From assembly GCA_947495075.1 (NCBI GenBank), contig CANLXH010000001.1, positions 124,001-188,000 of the forward strand: a stretch of DNA of 64,000 nucleotides, in the 5' to 3' direction. Positions within the stretch are counted from its first letter, which is position 1. Every line of letters starts with the position of its first letter. Below the pieces are notes generated by a model that saw nothing but the letters and a program-made list of their open reading frames with translations, did no database searches and had not been told where the DNA came from. A program made the translations under genes and the position numbers. The stretch is from an uncultured Croceitalea sp. Its GTDB lineage: Bacteria; Bacteroidota; Bacteroidia; Flavobacteriales; Flavobacteriaceae. This document shows positions 35,566 to 45,452 of this stretch, piece by piece.

Positions 35566-36172
35566 AATATTTTGAACTTAGAAATTTTAAAAATCTTTTC
35601 CGGAAAACAAATCGCTTAGAATCCGTGTCAATATCCCTTTTGCCTTCCATTCCGAGATATTGTTCATAGGTTAATCCTTCCAATTTTTCTTTATTTCCTT
35701 CAATTATTACTTTTATGGTCTCCAGATAGGTTTTGGAATCTGTTGCTAAATTACCAGTACGGGCAGGAAAAATATCCAAGTCGCTTGCTAATCCCCTGCA
35801 ATTTATTTTTAGCAAATCATTTTTTCTTAGCCTTTCAAGATTTGGAATTACATTTTCTTTTTGAAGTTGTTTGTAATCCTCACAGAACAATTGTGCAAAA
35901 TCAATTTTGAGTATTCCATTTTGAATATTGACACTAATAATTTTAGGTTCAAAATTCTTAATTCTACCAAGGTAATTATTTCCTTGGGCCAAAGAATCAA
36001 GTTGTATAATTTCTCTTTTAAATTTGTCTCTTTCATTTTCAGTATTCTCAAATTCAGAAAATGAAGAGATTAAAGGTGAGGTTTTATCCTGTTCTGAGGT
36101 AGTCTGACTGGCAGTTCTACAACTTAACAAAGAAGCAAATACATAAAGAAATAAAAAAAAATTGCCTTTCAT
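35549..36172 (-). CDS. lipoprotein of unknown function
   Basis: 207 residues with a lipobox at Cys18 (ASLLSC). The mature protein begins with a Ser/Thr/Gln-rich linker and is otherwise helical and highly charged, with one possible beta-rich segment (PKIISVNIQNGILKIDFAQLF). No motif recognised. It overlaps the next gene by 17 bases and follows the Cys/Gly-rich gene by 45 bases, within the leftward operon. Confidence 0.6.
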   Translation of the reverse strand: MKGNFFLFLYVFASLLSCRTASQTTSEQDKTSPLISSFSEFENTENERDKFKREIIQLDSLAQGNNYLGRIKNFEPKIISVNIQNGILKIDFAQLFCEDYKQLQKENVIPNLERLRKNDLLKINCRGLASDLDIFPARTGNLATDSKTYLETIKVIIEGNKEKLEGLTYEQYLGMEGKRDIDTDSKRFVFRKRFLKFLSSKYYVSIN

Positions 36173-36217
36173 TGATTAAGGATTTGTTGGAAATAATACA
36201 TTGAAAATATTTCTGGT

Positions 36218-36604
36218 CTAACAGCTCTCACACCGAGAATAATCTGGTTGGCTACCACCTCCACCACCATCGCAATAAGCATCTACCCTCGCACGGCCAC
36301 CAGAACAAGAACCGCAACCCCAATAAACATAAGTACATGTTTCACTACTTTTAAGACATGACAAGAAGGATTTGGCCTGACTATCATCTGAGTTTTCCAA
36401 TTGTTCAATTAAATTAGCCACAGAGACATAGGATTTTGAAACAAATTCGTTTGAAAATTCACCAGCTACTCTTCTTATTTTTTCAGAAAGTTTGTCATCG
36501 GACTTTCCCTTTACATTATTTAAATGCAAAGTGAATTCAAACTTTTTTGAACCTTCAATTTTTTGAGGAGTGATTATCTCCGCGCTTTCGTTAATAATTT
36601 TCAT
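36218..36604 (-). CDS. small protein with Cys/Gly-rich tail (possible peptide precursor)
   Basis: 128 residues. Residues 1-80 are ordinary and charged (NESAEIITPQKIEGSKKFEF, then helices). The last 46 residues hold seven cysteines, a GGGGG run and several aromatic residues (CTYVYWGCGSC, DAYCDGGGGG, SRCESC). A leader-like front and a Cys/Gly-rich C-terminus are the shape of ribosomally made peptide precursors, but also of small metal-binding proteins. No signal peptide. No standard maturation enzyme is next to it, although a subtilase is encoded in the same operon. Confidence 0.55.
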   Translation of the reverse strand: MKIINESAEIITPQKIEGSKKFEFTLHLNNVKGKSDDKLSEKIRRVAGEFSNEFVSKSYVSVANLIEQLENSDDSQAKSFLSCLKSSETCTYVYWGCGSCSGGRARVDAYCDGGGGGSQPDYSRCESC

Positions 36605-36658
36605 TCTCTAAAATTTTTGTTGTTATTAAATTATTCTTTCTCTTTGATTAATTCTTTT

Positions 36659-37984
36659 TTAAAGTTCTATTAGTTGCCAATTTCTGTTTTTAGGCATCAT
36701 CTTGAAATCAAAATTTCGTTTCTTCGATTTGTATTCTTTCATCTTTCCTTCAACTTTTTGCATATGCTTTTTTTGATTTTCGGTTAAGTCGTCTTTTGGA
36801 TTTGAACTGAACCAAAACGTAAAAGGTTTGTCTACCTCGGCATTGTTGCTTTTTTCACTAATGTTACCTGTCCTAGAATTAAAAATTACATCTAACACAG
36901 TTTCTTCTGGATTCGTGTGTGTACCGTTTCCACAAAAAACATAGTGATTAGCTGTAATCTTTTTACAGAATTTTTTATCAATGTTTGCAGCTGCTCCATG
37001 GTGCTGTACTTTTAAAACATCAACATGTAGCCCCCCATTTTGATTTAGCTTTTGATTCTTTTTGAGACCTTTTATGATGTCGTCTGAGTGTCCATCACCT
37101 GTCATTAGAATGGATTTGCCCTCAGCCTCGGCTAAAAACATAATAGATGCAAGATTTGGAATTGTTACATCTTCACGATCTCCAAGTGAACCACTGTTCA
37201 CTAGGAGTTGAGATACCTGAGGGATACTTAATGGCTGGTTTAGTGCGGTTATGCTCAAATCGGCATAAAATGATTCTAAAGTTTTACGATGTTTTTTCTC
37301 CCACTCTATCCAATCTTTTTTAAGTTCTGTTAAATCATTTGAAAATGGACCTATAACGGAAAGGTTTATTTTACCAATTTTATGTTCATTTTTGCTTATC
37401 GTACTCTGATTACATTTGACCAAACTACCATTAAACTGTGGGTTCAAATCTATATTTAATTGTTCTGGACGAATTCGTTGAGAAAGTGTTATCCCCTGTT
37501 TAATGCTTGTCGCTTTATGGTTTACCTTGTCAAGAACAAGTTCATTTACATGATTAGCGGTCATTTGCTCAATGTTCTGAAGGGCATTTGCTATTCTTGG
37601 TAAAGCTTCTCCAAGTTCATAAGTTCTTGCAAATGAATTATGCCAAATTGATTTGATTGAAGGAGGTTCGAGAACTTTTGGTCTAGAAACATTTGCCGTA
37701 CTATTGGTTCGTTTAGAATGATGATTGAATACCCTCCATTTAGCAATTAATTCCATTAGGGTTATTACTCCTTTAATATGGTCATCATCTATGTGAGAAA
37801 CGCATAATAAATCTATATGCTCGTTCTTGTTCTTTACCTCTTTATTTAAGTATGGTGCTACCGAACTGTTAAAACTGCCTTTCATTCCACCATCGACTAG
37901 GACATTAGTGTTTTTGCCATTGCTGTTAGGATGTGAAATCAGGAGAGCATCACCTTTTGACGAGCGGAAAATTATAAGTTTCAT
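36659..37984 (-). CDS. metallo-beta-lactamase-fold hydrolase (ComEC-type MBL domain)
   Basis: 441-residue soluble protein with the MBL fold. The metal-binding motif reads SHIDDDH near residue 65 (HxDxDH variant), a later acidic ligand lies in LMTGDGHSDD near 290, and a terminal His occurs in VLKVQHHGAAAN near 320. These match the hydrolase domain seen in ComEC-like proteins, which cut DNA or phosphodiesters, but the membrane channel is missing. A large insertion (residues about 95-250) is family-atypical. It lies 26 bases downstream of the subtilase gene and is expected to act with it. Confidence 0.75.
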   Translation of the reverse strand: MKLIIFRSSKGDALLISHPNSNGKNTNVLVDGGMKGSFNSSVAPYLNKEVKNKNEHIDLLCVSHIDDDHIKGVITLMELIAKWRVFNHHSKRTNSTANVSRPKVLEPPSIKSIWHNSFARTYELGEALPRIANALQNIEQMTANHVNELVLDKVNHKATSIKQGITLSQRIRPEQLNIDLNPQFNGSLVKCNQSTISKNEHKIGKINLSVIGPFSNDLTELKKDWIEWEKKHRKTLESFYADLSITALNQPLSIPQVSQLLVNSGSLGDREDVTIPNLASIMFLAEAEGKSILMTGDGHSDDIIKGLKKNQKLNQNGGLHVDVLKVQHHGAAANIDKKFCKKITANHYVFCGNGTHTNPEETVLDVIFNSRTGNISEKSNNAEVDKPFTFWFSSNPKDDLTENQKKHMQKVEGKMKEYKSKKRNFDFKMMPKNRNWQLIEL

Positions 37985-38010
37985 CTGTGAGTGTTTACAT
38001 TATGCAATAA

Positions 38011-40161
38011 TTATTCATCAGTAACATCTTCAAAATTTATTAATTGATTTGCCTCCTGGATACATGCATCCACATTGACAAGGCCAAAACCTGTATCATC
38101 TTTCCAATCATAATTCAAACCCGTTATTGGTGTAGCTGTACGTTTTAAAATGCCTGCAATTTGTGAGGAAGTTAATTGGGGGCGCATAGCGAGTAAAAGC
38201 CCTGCAACACCGCATACATAAGGACTAGCCATACTAGTCCCTGTTTTTGGTGTCCAAAGACTATCCGACCCACTAAAACCGTTAGCTGCTATGATATTTG
38301 TCCCAGGAGCCACAATCTCAGGCTTCTTTCGATTGTCTCTTGAAGGACCTTGGCTGCTTGTAATGTTGATTTTGTCATTTTGCGTATCAAAATTGCCGAC
38401 GGCAATAACATTATGTCCACAAGCCAAAGAGTTTATGGACTTGTTATCAACGTTGGTTTTCTCTGTAAAAAAGGATGGAAAATTCCAAAAGTTCTGAACC
38501 CTTCTCACAGGGTCGTCCCTTTCTATCCAAGCATCAAAATGACCATCTCTAATCTCATCTCCTATAACCCTAACTTTCCATAAACCAGCTTTTACACCAA
38601 CAACTTGCTGTGGATTTAAATTTGGGCTTAAATAAATAGCTATGTAGTTATTGCCATTGGCTTCATGATAAACCTTATTGTAGACACTCAAAAAAGACAA
38701 ATCATCAAGCTGTTGGTTTTCAATAAATTGTTGGGGCTTTACTGGACCAATCCATTCACCTCCAGGGGGTCTAATCATTACGGAAAAACGATCTTGGGGT
38801 TCATACCATATTTCAAGCTCATTTTCAGAAACGTCGCTAATGCCATTACCCACAACTTGCCACTCCAAATCCACTGAAAGACCTTTATTAGGGATTTTTC
38901 CCGATGTATGGATTCTTCCCATTATATAACCGAAATCGTTGGGAACTACCCCTTTTTCCTGTCCTGCGTTGCCAGTGGCTACTGAAACACATCGTCCATC
39001 TAAAGTAAGTTGATTATCTATCCAACGGTTAACTCCGGCACTGCCGTCATGGGCATGCCCGTTGGTACCTAGGCTAATGTTTATGGAAATTGGCTTTCCC
39101 TCCTTTTTTGCCAATTCTAAAAGGAAGTCGACAGCATCAGAAATTCTTGAAGAATCGGTAAAAGACTTAGTACGATCTTCATCCTCCTCAGGTAAGGAAA
39201 TCAATACCCCGGCAATATCTGCTTCGGAGCAGACACCCGAATTTCCCGCAGCAATACTTGCGACATGGGTGGCATGGGATGAAGGGAACTGTTGGGACTG
39301 TGATTCAATGTCATGTATGGGAGCTCCGATATTGAGTGCTTCATTGATAGCAATGTTCATATTCTGTTGGGTAAGGAGGCTTCCATAGTCCAAACCATCA
39401 AAATTGTTCCATGTGGCTTTGGGTGAGGGCCTATGATTGCCACCTTGATCCCAGATTGCCAAAAACCTAGTCATGCCATTCTCGTCAAGAAAATCTGGAT
39501 GTGCATAATCGAATCCACCAACGTCAACTATTCCAATAATAACATTTTGCTTATTGAAATGAGGTGTTGTGGCTTTTAAATTCAAACCTTTTGGCTTTTC
39601 TTTGATTGACAATGGAACGGTCGTCAACGGAGGAGTGAGTATGGATTGAGTACCTTCTATTCCCACTATGTGCTTACTTGTCATCAAGATTTTGAGGTAG
39701 TCCAGTACAATTGTAGCCTTGACCACCTTGCCGCACTGTCGAACGTTTCTGACCTGAGTTTTGAAGGTCTTATCCTTAATATGCAATGCTGGATCATTAA
39801 TTACGTCCTTCCATAAGCTACTTGCTCTTAACTCAATGTAAATGTTTGCCTCAATTGAATTAGGAGGATTGTCTTCAATGTTACCTTTTCTTAGACTTGC
39901 TTTTACGGATTTTTCACGTGAAAGGACGTAGGCCTCCTTGAATATTTCTGATTCGGAGGTCAATGAGATTTTTTGTGCCATTTGGTACGTGGCACTCATT
40001 AGTTGTTTTTGGTCTAGAATCCTTTTGTTTGTTGCAATGCATGGATTAGTAATGGACCGTATGGCGTTTACCTCGTTACTACCATTGGCAATCATACGAA
40101 GCTTTGCATGGATCTTTGAGTAATTTCCAAGTTCTTGTTTAGATTTTTCCCTTTTTGACAT
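38011..40161 (-). CDS. subtilisin-like serine protease (S8), probably cytoplasmic
   Basis: 716-residue subtilase. Catalytic Asp is in IIGIVDVGGFDYAHP near residue 212, His in SSHATHVASIAAG near 299 and Ser in TGTSMASPYVCG near 641. About 180 extra residues (about 440-560, strand-rich: LEIWYEPQDRFSVMI, GLWKVRVIGDE) sit between His and Ser and look like an inserted beta-sandwich, as in the Csp-type clostridial subtilases. A 200-residue N-terminal extension lacks a signal peptide, so the enzyme seems to stay inside the cell. It is the first gene of the leftward operon. Confidence 0.88.
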   Translation of the reverse strand: MSKREKSKQELGNYSKIHAKLRMIANGSNEVNAIRSITNPCIATNKRILDQKQLMSATYQMAQKISLTSESEIFKEAYVLSREKSVKASLRKGNIEDNPPNSIEANIYIELRASSLWKDVINDPALHIKDKTFKTQVRNVRQCGKVVKATIVLDYLKILMTSKHIVGIEGTQSILTPPLTTVPLSIKEKPKGLNLKATTPHFNKQNVIIGIVDVGGFDYAHPDFLDENGMTRFLAIWDQGGNHRPSPKATWNNFDGLDYGSLLTQQNMNIAINEALNIGAPIHDIESQSQQFPSSHATHVASIAAGNSGVCSEADIAGVLISLPEEDEDRTKSFTDSSRISDAVDFLLELAKKEGKPISINISLGTNGHAHDGSAGVNRWIDNQLTLDGRCVSVATGNAGQEKGVVPNDFGYIMGRIHTSGKIPNKGLSVDLEWQVVGNGISDVSENELEIWYEPQDRFSVMIRPPGGEWIGPVKPQQFIENQQLDDLSFLSVYNKVYHEANGNNYIAIYLSPNLNPQQVVGVKAGLWKVRVIGDEIRDGHFDAWIERDDPVRRVQNFWNFPSFFTEKTNVDNKSINSLACGHNVIAVGNFDTQNDKINITSSQGPSRDNRKKPEIVAPGTNIIAANGFSGSDSLWTPKTGTSMASPYVCGVAGLLLAMRPQLTSSQIAGILKRTATPITGLNYDWKDDTGFGLVNVDACIQEANQLINFEDVTDE

Positions 40162-40495
40162 TGGTGATATTTAGAAACAGCTAAAAATTAGACCTAGTTC
40201 TTCTTGAGGGATAACCTAGTAATAGTAGAAATTAGTATGGAGATTTTGAGCCCTTATAAGATACGAAGCTATTGTAAACAGGAAATTGTAATCGACTAAA
40301 AACCAATTATTCAGATTAAATGTTAAGTGCAAATGAAAATCATAAAAATTCATGGTTTTTGTATATTCTACATTGGGTAAAAACCAAAAAAAAAAAAAGG
40401 TTTTTATGCAATATAAATATTGTTATATTCACTATATTTCGCAATAGTTCTTTCCCCCAAAGCTTTCGTTTTTACTAATTTCATCACCAACCAAA
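40162..40495. promoter_or_regulatory. divergent promoter region of the island (334 bases)
   Basis: AT-rich interval between the leftward subtilase operon and the rightward NTPase operon. It contains the inverted repeat TAAAAACC (40378-40385) and GGTTTTTA (40399-40406) around 13 A, a possible operator at the middle of the region. A TATATTTC near 40431 resembles a -7 element with one mismatch. No open frame is seen. Confidence 0.45.
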
Positions 40496-43400
40496 ATGCC
40501 AAAATCTCGGTTTAGAGCTGATTATTCTTTTTTGAAAGAAGTTTATGTCGAACTCTATAATTATAAATTCTTTCATAGTCCATCAGTAGTTGGAAAGATA
40601 GATGGACGTTTTCGTGGTCGCAAGAAAATAGAAAATAAACTTTATAACATTCTTAAAGCAAGTAAGGTTAAATCCGGCGCGTATTTAATTACTGGGTATC
40701 GAGGGGTTGGTAAAACGAGTTTAGTGAACAAAGTTCTTTCACGAAGGGTTTATTTTAGTTTTAAAAAATGGGGAAAAATATCGGAGATGTTTGGCTTTCT
40801 TAAGATAAGAAAGCCAAATGCTCCAATAGTTATACGGCTTAATCTCGGTCATGAGGAACTAAAAGAGAAGGATATTTTAAATTTAGTTGCTAAATCGTTA
40901 TTTGAAAAATATCGATTATGGTATTCGAGATTTGCTATTTCCTTCTACGGCAGATGTAATAAGGTTTTGATAGCCTGTTTGTTTTCTTTTTTGTTAGTAA
41001 AGAAACTCCGAATTGGCGAATTACCATACGTAAAATCCATACTTGATGGTTTTCATGGCTTGTTTGCTTATAACTACAGATTTTGTGATTTTCTTGAATC
41101 CAACGCCATTTTACTATGGTTAATTTCCTTTATAATATTCTATCAGTTAGTTAGATTAATTTTATCGGTATGGTTTAAAAATAGCATTCCCACTAATAGC
41201 TCAGCAATTCGAAAGCTTAGATTTTTAAATTCAAGGATTGATTCACAAGTTATATATGAGCAAGGTGCAGGGGTTAAAAGATCTTTTTTTGATTTGGGTT
41301 TTGGTAAAAAAAACATATACCCTATTGCAGATGCCAGGGATATTGAAATTGCATTAATAGGAGCCTTTGAGTATATAGATCGTATTCTTTTCCCAAAACC
41401 AAAGTTCATATTTGTATTCGATGAACTGGATAAAATAGAAGCGCATCAAAATAGGAGCATACAGCAAAAAGAGGAGTATGACTTGGGTGCTTCAGGATAT
41501 TCCACAAGTGCAGAATTGACCAGAAAAAGACAACAGGCAACCTCGAGGATTCTTGCCAATCTAAAACACTTTTTTACGACTGCCAGGGCCAAATTTATTT
41601 TTATTGCCGGTAGAGAAATGTATGATGCTACCTTGGCCGATATAAGTGATAGAAACTATTTTCTAGGAAGCATTTTTCATGATGTTATTTATGTGAATAG
41701 TTTTTTGACAGAAGACCCGGAACCTCTTAATAAAGGAGGGAGCGATTTGCCTTCTAAAAAAGACAACCCTGAGCATACATCCTATTATCATAGTATGGCA
41801 GAAGAATTTCTATGTCAATTTCTAATGCCAAAAACCTTTGTTTACAGAAATAAGGAAAAAAATAGGATGATCAGGGCACGTTTGGACAATCCAATTAAGA
41901 TTAGCCCAGAAGAGGAACGCAAAAGTATTTCTCTCAAAACGTACAACTTGTTTTTAGAAAATCATTCTGAAATACGTGATGATGAAGAAAAGGTTAGGAG
42001 GGTGATTTTGGTTTTAAATCAATTTATAACCTATCTGGCCCATCGAAGTTCGGGTTCTCCAAAGAAACTTACACATTTGCTGGAAAGTTACATTTGCAAG
42101 AATTCTGAAACCCTTTTTGATAAGGGCAGAAAAGAATACCACGATATAAGAACATTGGTAGCCAAAAGGAAAGAATGTACACCAAATAAACTATTCCTAC
42201 ACTTTGATTATTATTCGCAATATACTTTTGGAATAATCGATTACCTAACAGTTCCATACTATTATAATATTTCTCGTTATGTAAGAAGGTACAATGATAA
42301 GTTGATGGTTTCAACTGCATACCTTCTAGATCACCTATATAAGTTTCACAATTTTGGTTTTTCTTGGAGGAATTTGGAGGTTACACCTGAAATAATTGAT
42401 GTTAATAAGGCACCTACACTTCGAAAACTCATTGAAGATATTGTCAACTTTTTAAGTTATACACATCTTCAGCATGTGGTTAGCGGTTTGTACGATTTCA
42501 AATTCAAAAAAAAGATAGCATATGAAATAGATTTTCTTTCAAAAGTGTCTGAAAGAGAATCTGCAGCAATGAACTTTACTTTAGATGAGTCGCAAGAAGT
42601 CAAAGGGCATTTTAGGAGAAAACTAGAGCATTTGATCAAGGATTATAAGAACGAAAAGAGTTCCAAATATATTCATTCAAAGGGCTATATCCAGCAAAGC
42701 TTAGCCGACCTTCATTACTATGACCAAGAATATGATGATGCATCCATTATGTATAAAGATGCTATTCAGCAGATTACTAAAAATAACGACAAAGAACCTG
42801 AAGCTTCAATACGCATTTTGATTATACTCTGTAGAATCATGTTAAAGATGGGATTGACCTTTGAAAGAAAAAAGGCATATACCTCTGCCTTAATGGCCTA
42901 TAGTGAGCTAACGGATCTGATAATAAAGAGCTTGGAGGTTGAACTAAAAAAACTGGGATTTGTAAAAAGGAATGATGAAAATAATAACATCTTAATTCAT
43001 AAAATAAGGTCGGATGAAAGTATTGATTATTCTTCCGAAGCCACAGTAAATGAATATGTTAAAAATTACCATAATGATATTTTAAACCTTCCATTTTATT
43101 CATTTAATCATGAGCTTTTATATAAATCATCTACTGCGGAGACAGTACGTCTTTTATACCAACCCTTTATGGCAAAACTCCATGTATTGGATAAAGAAAA
43201 GATAGGCGGTATTACGGATGAGGATATAAAAGTGGCATTAAGGCAAGTATCTTTTTTAACTAAAATCACAAATGCAAAGGTTGAAAAATTGATTCTAGCA
43301 GAGTATCACAATAAAGTAGGGGATTTATTATATTTTATTAATTATCGCCCTTTCTATACTGGTGAAAGAGAAGAAGAAAAAGACATTCATAATAAATTCT

Positions 43401-44842
43401 CTGCTCAGAAGCTTTATCGCATAAGCTTGCAAATGTCGGGGGATGAGGATAAACACCTCATTGATATACTATTCGATAATTATATTGATATATCACCTAA
43501 AAATAATCCAAAAACTAATCCACGGTTTGAAGAGATAAAGATGCTTGCCAGTGGGTTGAGCGATTTAGGGGATGCTTATTTGTGTTCGATAGATAAAAGC
43601 ACTAACACAATCAACTGGGGCTTATATAAAATCATAGTTGCTCTTTTCGAAGAAGATAAAGAAATCAAGAATAAGCGCAAAGAAATAAAAACCTTATTCG
43701 AATCTGGAAGTTTGAATAGGGTTTTGAGTTGCTATTTGATGTCCAGCTTTTTTTACTATTTAAATGATGATCATAGTAAGGCAGCTTTTCAATATATCAA
43801 GGTGTTGCACTTAATTGAAATGAACAGTTCAAAAATTACTGAGACGCTTAGTCAAGGAACAAAAGAGATCTTTTTTGATAATGTCAAAACTATGGTCATG
43901 AAAATCCTTTCTTACATATATAGATCTTATAGTGCTTCTACCCGTCAGGAGATTGAACGAATGAAAGAAATTTTTAAAATTGGAAGAAAGGAAATAGATG
44001 ATAATTTCCATTATATCCTTAATAATTTGCCATCCATTGGCGAAGCACAGGAGATTTTGATGCTATATCAATTAATAAAACTACGTTTTGGAGTATTTGA
44101 TAAGGAGTGGGATAAACTTAAAAAAGATTTCTCACTTTATAATCCCAGTAAGTACGCTAATTTAAATGGCATGTACGGTCGCCTGAATTCACTTTATGTT
44201 AAGATAAGGTTCAATTATGGAATTTTTGAAAGACGAATGAGAGAGCTTAACGGGTTAAAAAATGAAGGGGAAATTCCAGCTTGTTTTGGGTCTATTTGGG
44301 AAAAGATGACAAAAGAAGATCACGATATAATTAAATATTTGATAGCCGATACTATATATTGTTTGACCGAAACTATTAGGATTTTAAAAGTCTTTGGAGC
44401 GACTTATATAACCAATCATTCTACGTTTGCTTTCGCGTATGAAAAAAGAGCTGCGTGGTGCGAATATTTTGAAGGTTACGACATAGAAGAAAGAAAGCCT
44501 AGAATTTCAATAAATAGAAAAGGTTCCTCAAAATTGTATATGATAACAAGAAATTTGATTGGCTCACAAGCCATGCCGAATTTAAAGGCGAAATACAATT
44601 ATGAAAAGGCGGCCTTTCATTTTACACAGGCCATTGAAACTCATGAAAGTAGATTTACGTATGATCGTTTTACAGAAAGCTTGTACTATTTAGAAGACGA
44701 TTTTAATGACAATCATCTTCATTTTTTTACCGCACTAGAACGCTATAAGATTAACCTTGGGAAAATAAATAAGAAACTCAACTATTGCGATGAGAAACTT
44801 GAGAAATCAAAGATTTATATTACAGAAATGTACGATAGTTGA
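40496..44842 (+). CDS. giant membrane P-loop NTPase with KAP-like architecture
   Basis: 1448-residue protein. Walker A is ITGYRGVGKTSLV near residue 66, and Walker B is KFIFVFDELDKIE near 305. Between them lie two transmembrane helices (about 157-175 and 204-228): a membrane segment inserted into the NTPase domain, the hallmark of KAP-type ATPases and of transmembrane-NTPase anti-phage proteins. The C-terminal two thirds are helical, with TPR-like repeats such as LADLHYYDQEYDDASIMYKDAI near 745. It probably senses or transduces something at the membrane. It is the first gene of the rightward operon. Not identified as any named protein. Confidence 0.8.
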   Translation: MPKSRFRADYSFLKEVYVELYNYKFFHSPSVVGKIDGRFRGRKKIENKLYNILKASKVKSGAYLITGYRGVGKTSLVNKVLSRRVYFSFKKWGKISEMFGFLKIRKPNAPIVIRLNLGHEELKEKDILNLVAKSLFEKYRLWYSRFAISFYGRCNKVLIACLFSFLLVKKLRIGELPYVKSILDGFHGLFAYNYRFCDFLESNAILLWLISFIIFYQLVRLILSVWFKNSIPTNSSAIRKLRFLNSRIDSQVIYEQGAGVKRSFFDLGFGKKNIYPIADARDIEIALIGAFEYIDRILFPKPKFIFVFDELDKIEAHQNRSIQQKEEYDLGASGYSTSAELTRKRQQATSRILANLKHFFTTARAKFIFIAGREMYDATLADISDRNYFLGSIFHDVIYVNSFLTEDPEPLNKGGSDLPSKKDNPEHTSYYHSMAEEFLCQFLMPKTFVYRNKEKNRMIRARLDNPIKISPEEERKSISLKTYNLFLENHSEIRDDEEKVRRVILVLNQFITYLAHRSSGSPKKLTHLLESYICKNSETLFDKGRKEYHDIRTLVAKRKECTPNKLFLHFDYYSQYTFGIIDYLTVPYYYNISRYVRRYNDKLMVSTAYLLDHLYKFHNFGFSWRNLEVTPEIIDVNKAPTLRKLIEDIVNFLSYTHLQHVVSGLYDFKFKKKIAYEIDFLSKVSERESAAMNFTLDESQEVKGHFRRKLEHLIKDYKNEKSSKYIHSKGYIQQSLADLHYYDQEYDDASIMYKDAIQQITKNNDKEPEASIRILIILCRIMLKMGLTFERKKAYTSALMAYSELTDLIIKSLEVELKKLGFVKRNDENNNILIHKIRSDESIDYSSEATVNEYVKNYHNDILNLPFYSFNHELLYKSSTAETVRLLYQPFMAKLHVLDKEKIGGITDEDIKVALRQVSFLTKITNAKVEKLILAEYHNKVGDLLYFINYRPFYTGEREEEKDIHNKFSAQKLYRISLQMSGDEDKHLIDILFDNYIDISPKNNPKTNPRFEEIKMLASGLSDLGDAYLCSIDKSTNTINWGLYKIIVALFEEDKEIKNKRKEIKTLFESGSLNRVLSCYLMSSFFYYLNDDHSKAAFQYIKVLHLIEMNSSKITETLSQGTKEIFFDNVKTMVMKILSYIYRSYSASTRQEIERMKEIFKIGRKEIDDNFHYILNNLPSIGEAQEILMLYQLIKLRFGVFDKEWDKLKKDFSLYNPSKYANLNGMYGRLNSLYVKIRFNYGIFERRMRELNGLKNEGEIPACFGSIWEKMTKEDHDIIKYLIADTIYCLTETIRILKVFGATYITNHSTFAFAYEKRAAWCEYFEGYDIEERKPRISINRKGSSKLYMITRNLIGSQAMPNLKAKYNYEKAAFHFTQAIETHESRFTYDRFTESLYYLEDDFNDNHLHFFTALERYKINLGKINKKLNYCDEKLEKSKIYITEMYDS

Positions 44843-44943
44843 ATTATTAAAAAAAATAATGTTAAAAGTTGTATGTATTGAAATGCATGGAACATTGGAA
44901 ACAGTATTATATTATTAAATAATATTTCGTTAAAAAATAAAAA

Positions 44944-45444
44944 ATGAATTCGTATGTAAAAGTGTTAGAAATAATAAGTGGGATGACAGAAATAGTTAAA
45001 AGAATTACACCAGTGTTTCTAGCAATAGTATTCTTGTTGACAGCAGGCTGGGTTTTAAGAGAAGTATTTTTGATTACATATGATTCAATCAGTTATGATA
45101 TGGAAACTGATAACATTTTTGTTCAATACAATAACGAACCAAAAAGTTCTGTAAGGATTGATTCCAAAGCATTGATCATGCCGGATGGGTTAAACAATGA
45201 GCTTATTGAATCTGTAATACAACATAGAAGCCGTCTTAGAGTAAGTTTTGCAGTAATTTCAATTGGAGCTACAATGATTTTTGCCGGATTTGTTTATATT
45301 CTTTTTGGTTTAACAAAGATCAAGTTCGTTAAAGATTATTATTTTGAAGCCAAATCAGTTTTAAATACAAATCTACCAGGAATTGCGCTGGTTTTTTTTG
45401 GAACCACTCTGATTGTTTTAATTTCACTAAAATTTATAGTTTGA
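44944..45444 (+). CDS. two-helix membrane protein of the rightward operon
   Basis: 166 residues with two or three hydrophobic segments: about 20-40 (VFLAIVFLLTAGWVL), 100-122 (FAVISIGATMIFAGFVYILFG) and 142-162 (GIALVFFGTTLIVLISL). No motif recognised. A 101-base gap from the NTPase gene holds no visible terminator, and its stop is nine bases before the next start, so it belongs to the same transcript. Confidence 0.6.
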   Translation: MNSYVKVLEIISGMTEIVKRITPVFLAIVFLLTAGWVLREVFLITYDSISYDMETDNIFVQYNNEPKSSVRIDSKALIMPDGLNNELIESVIQHRSRLRVSFAVISIGATMIFAGFVYILFGLTKIKFVKDYYFEAKSVLNTNLPGIALVFFGTTLIVLISLKFIV

Positions 45445-45452
45445 CAAAAACA

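Noticed and set aside
40378-40406. TAAAAACC/GGTTTTTA repeat as a terminator
   Set aside because: The loop is 13 A, no coding region ends here and it lies in a divergent promoter region. An operator or simple AT structure is more likely.
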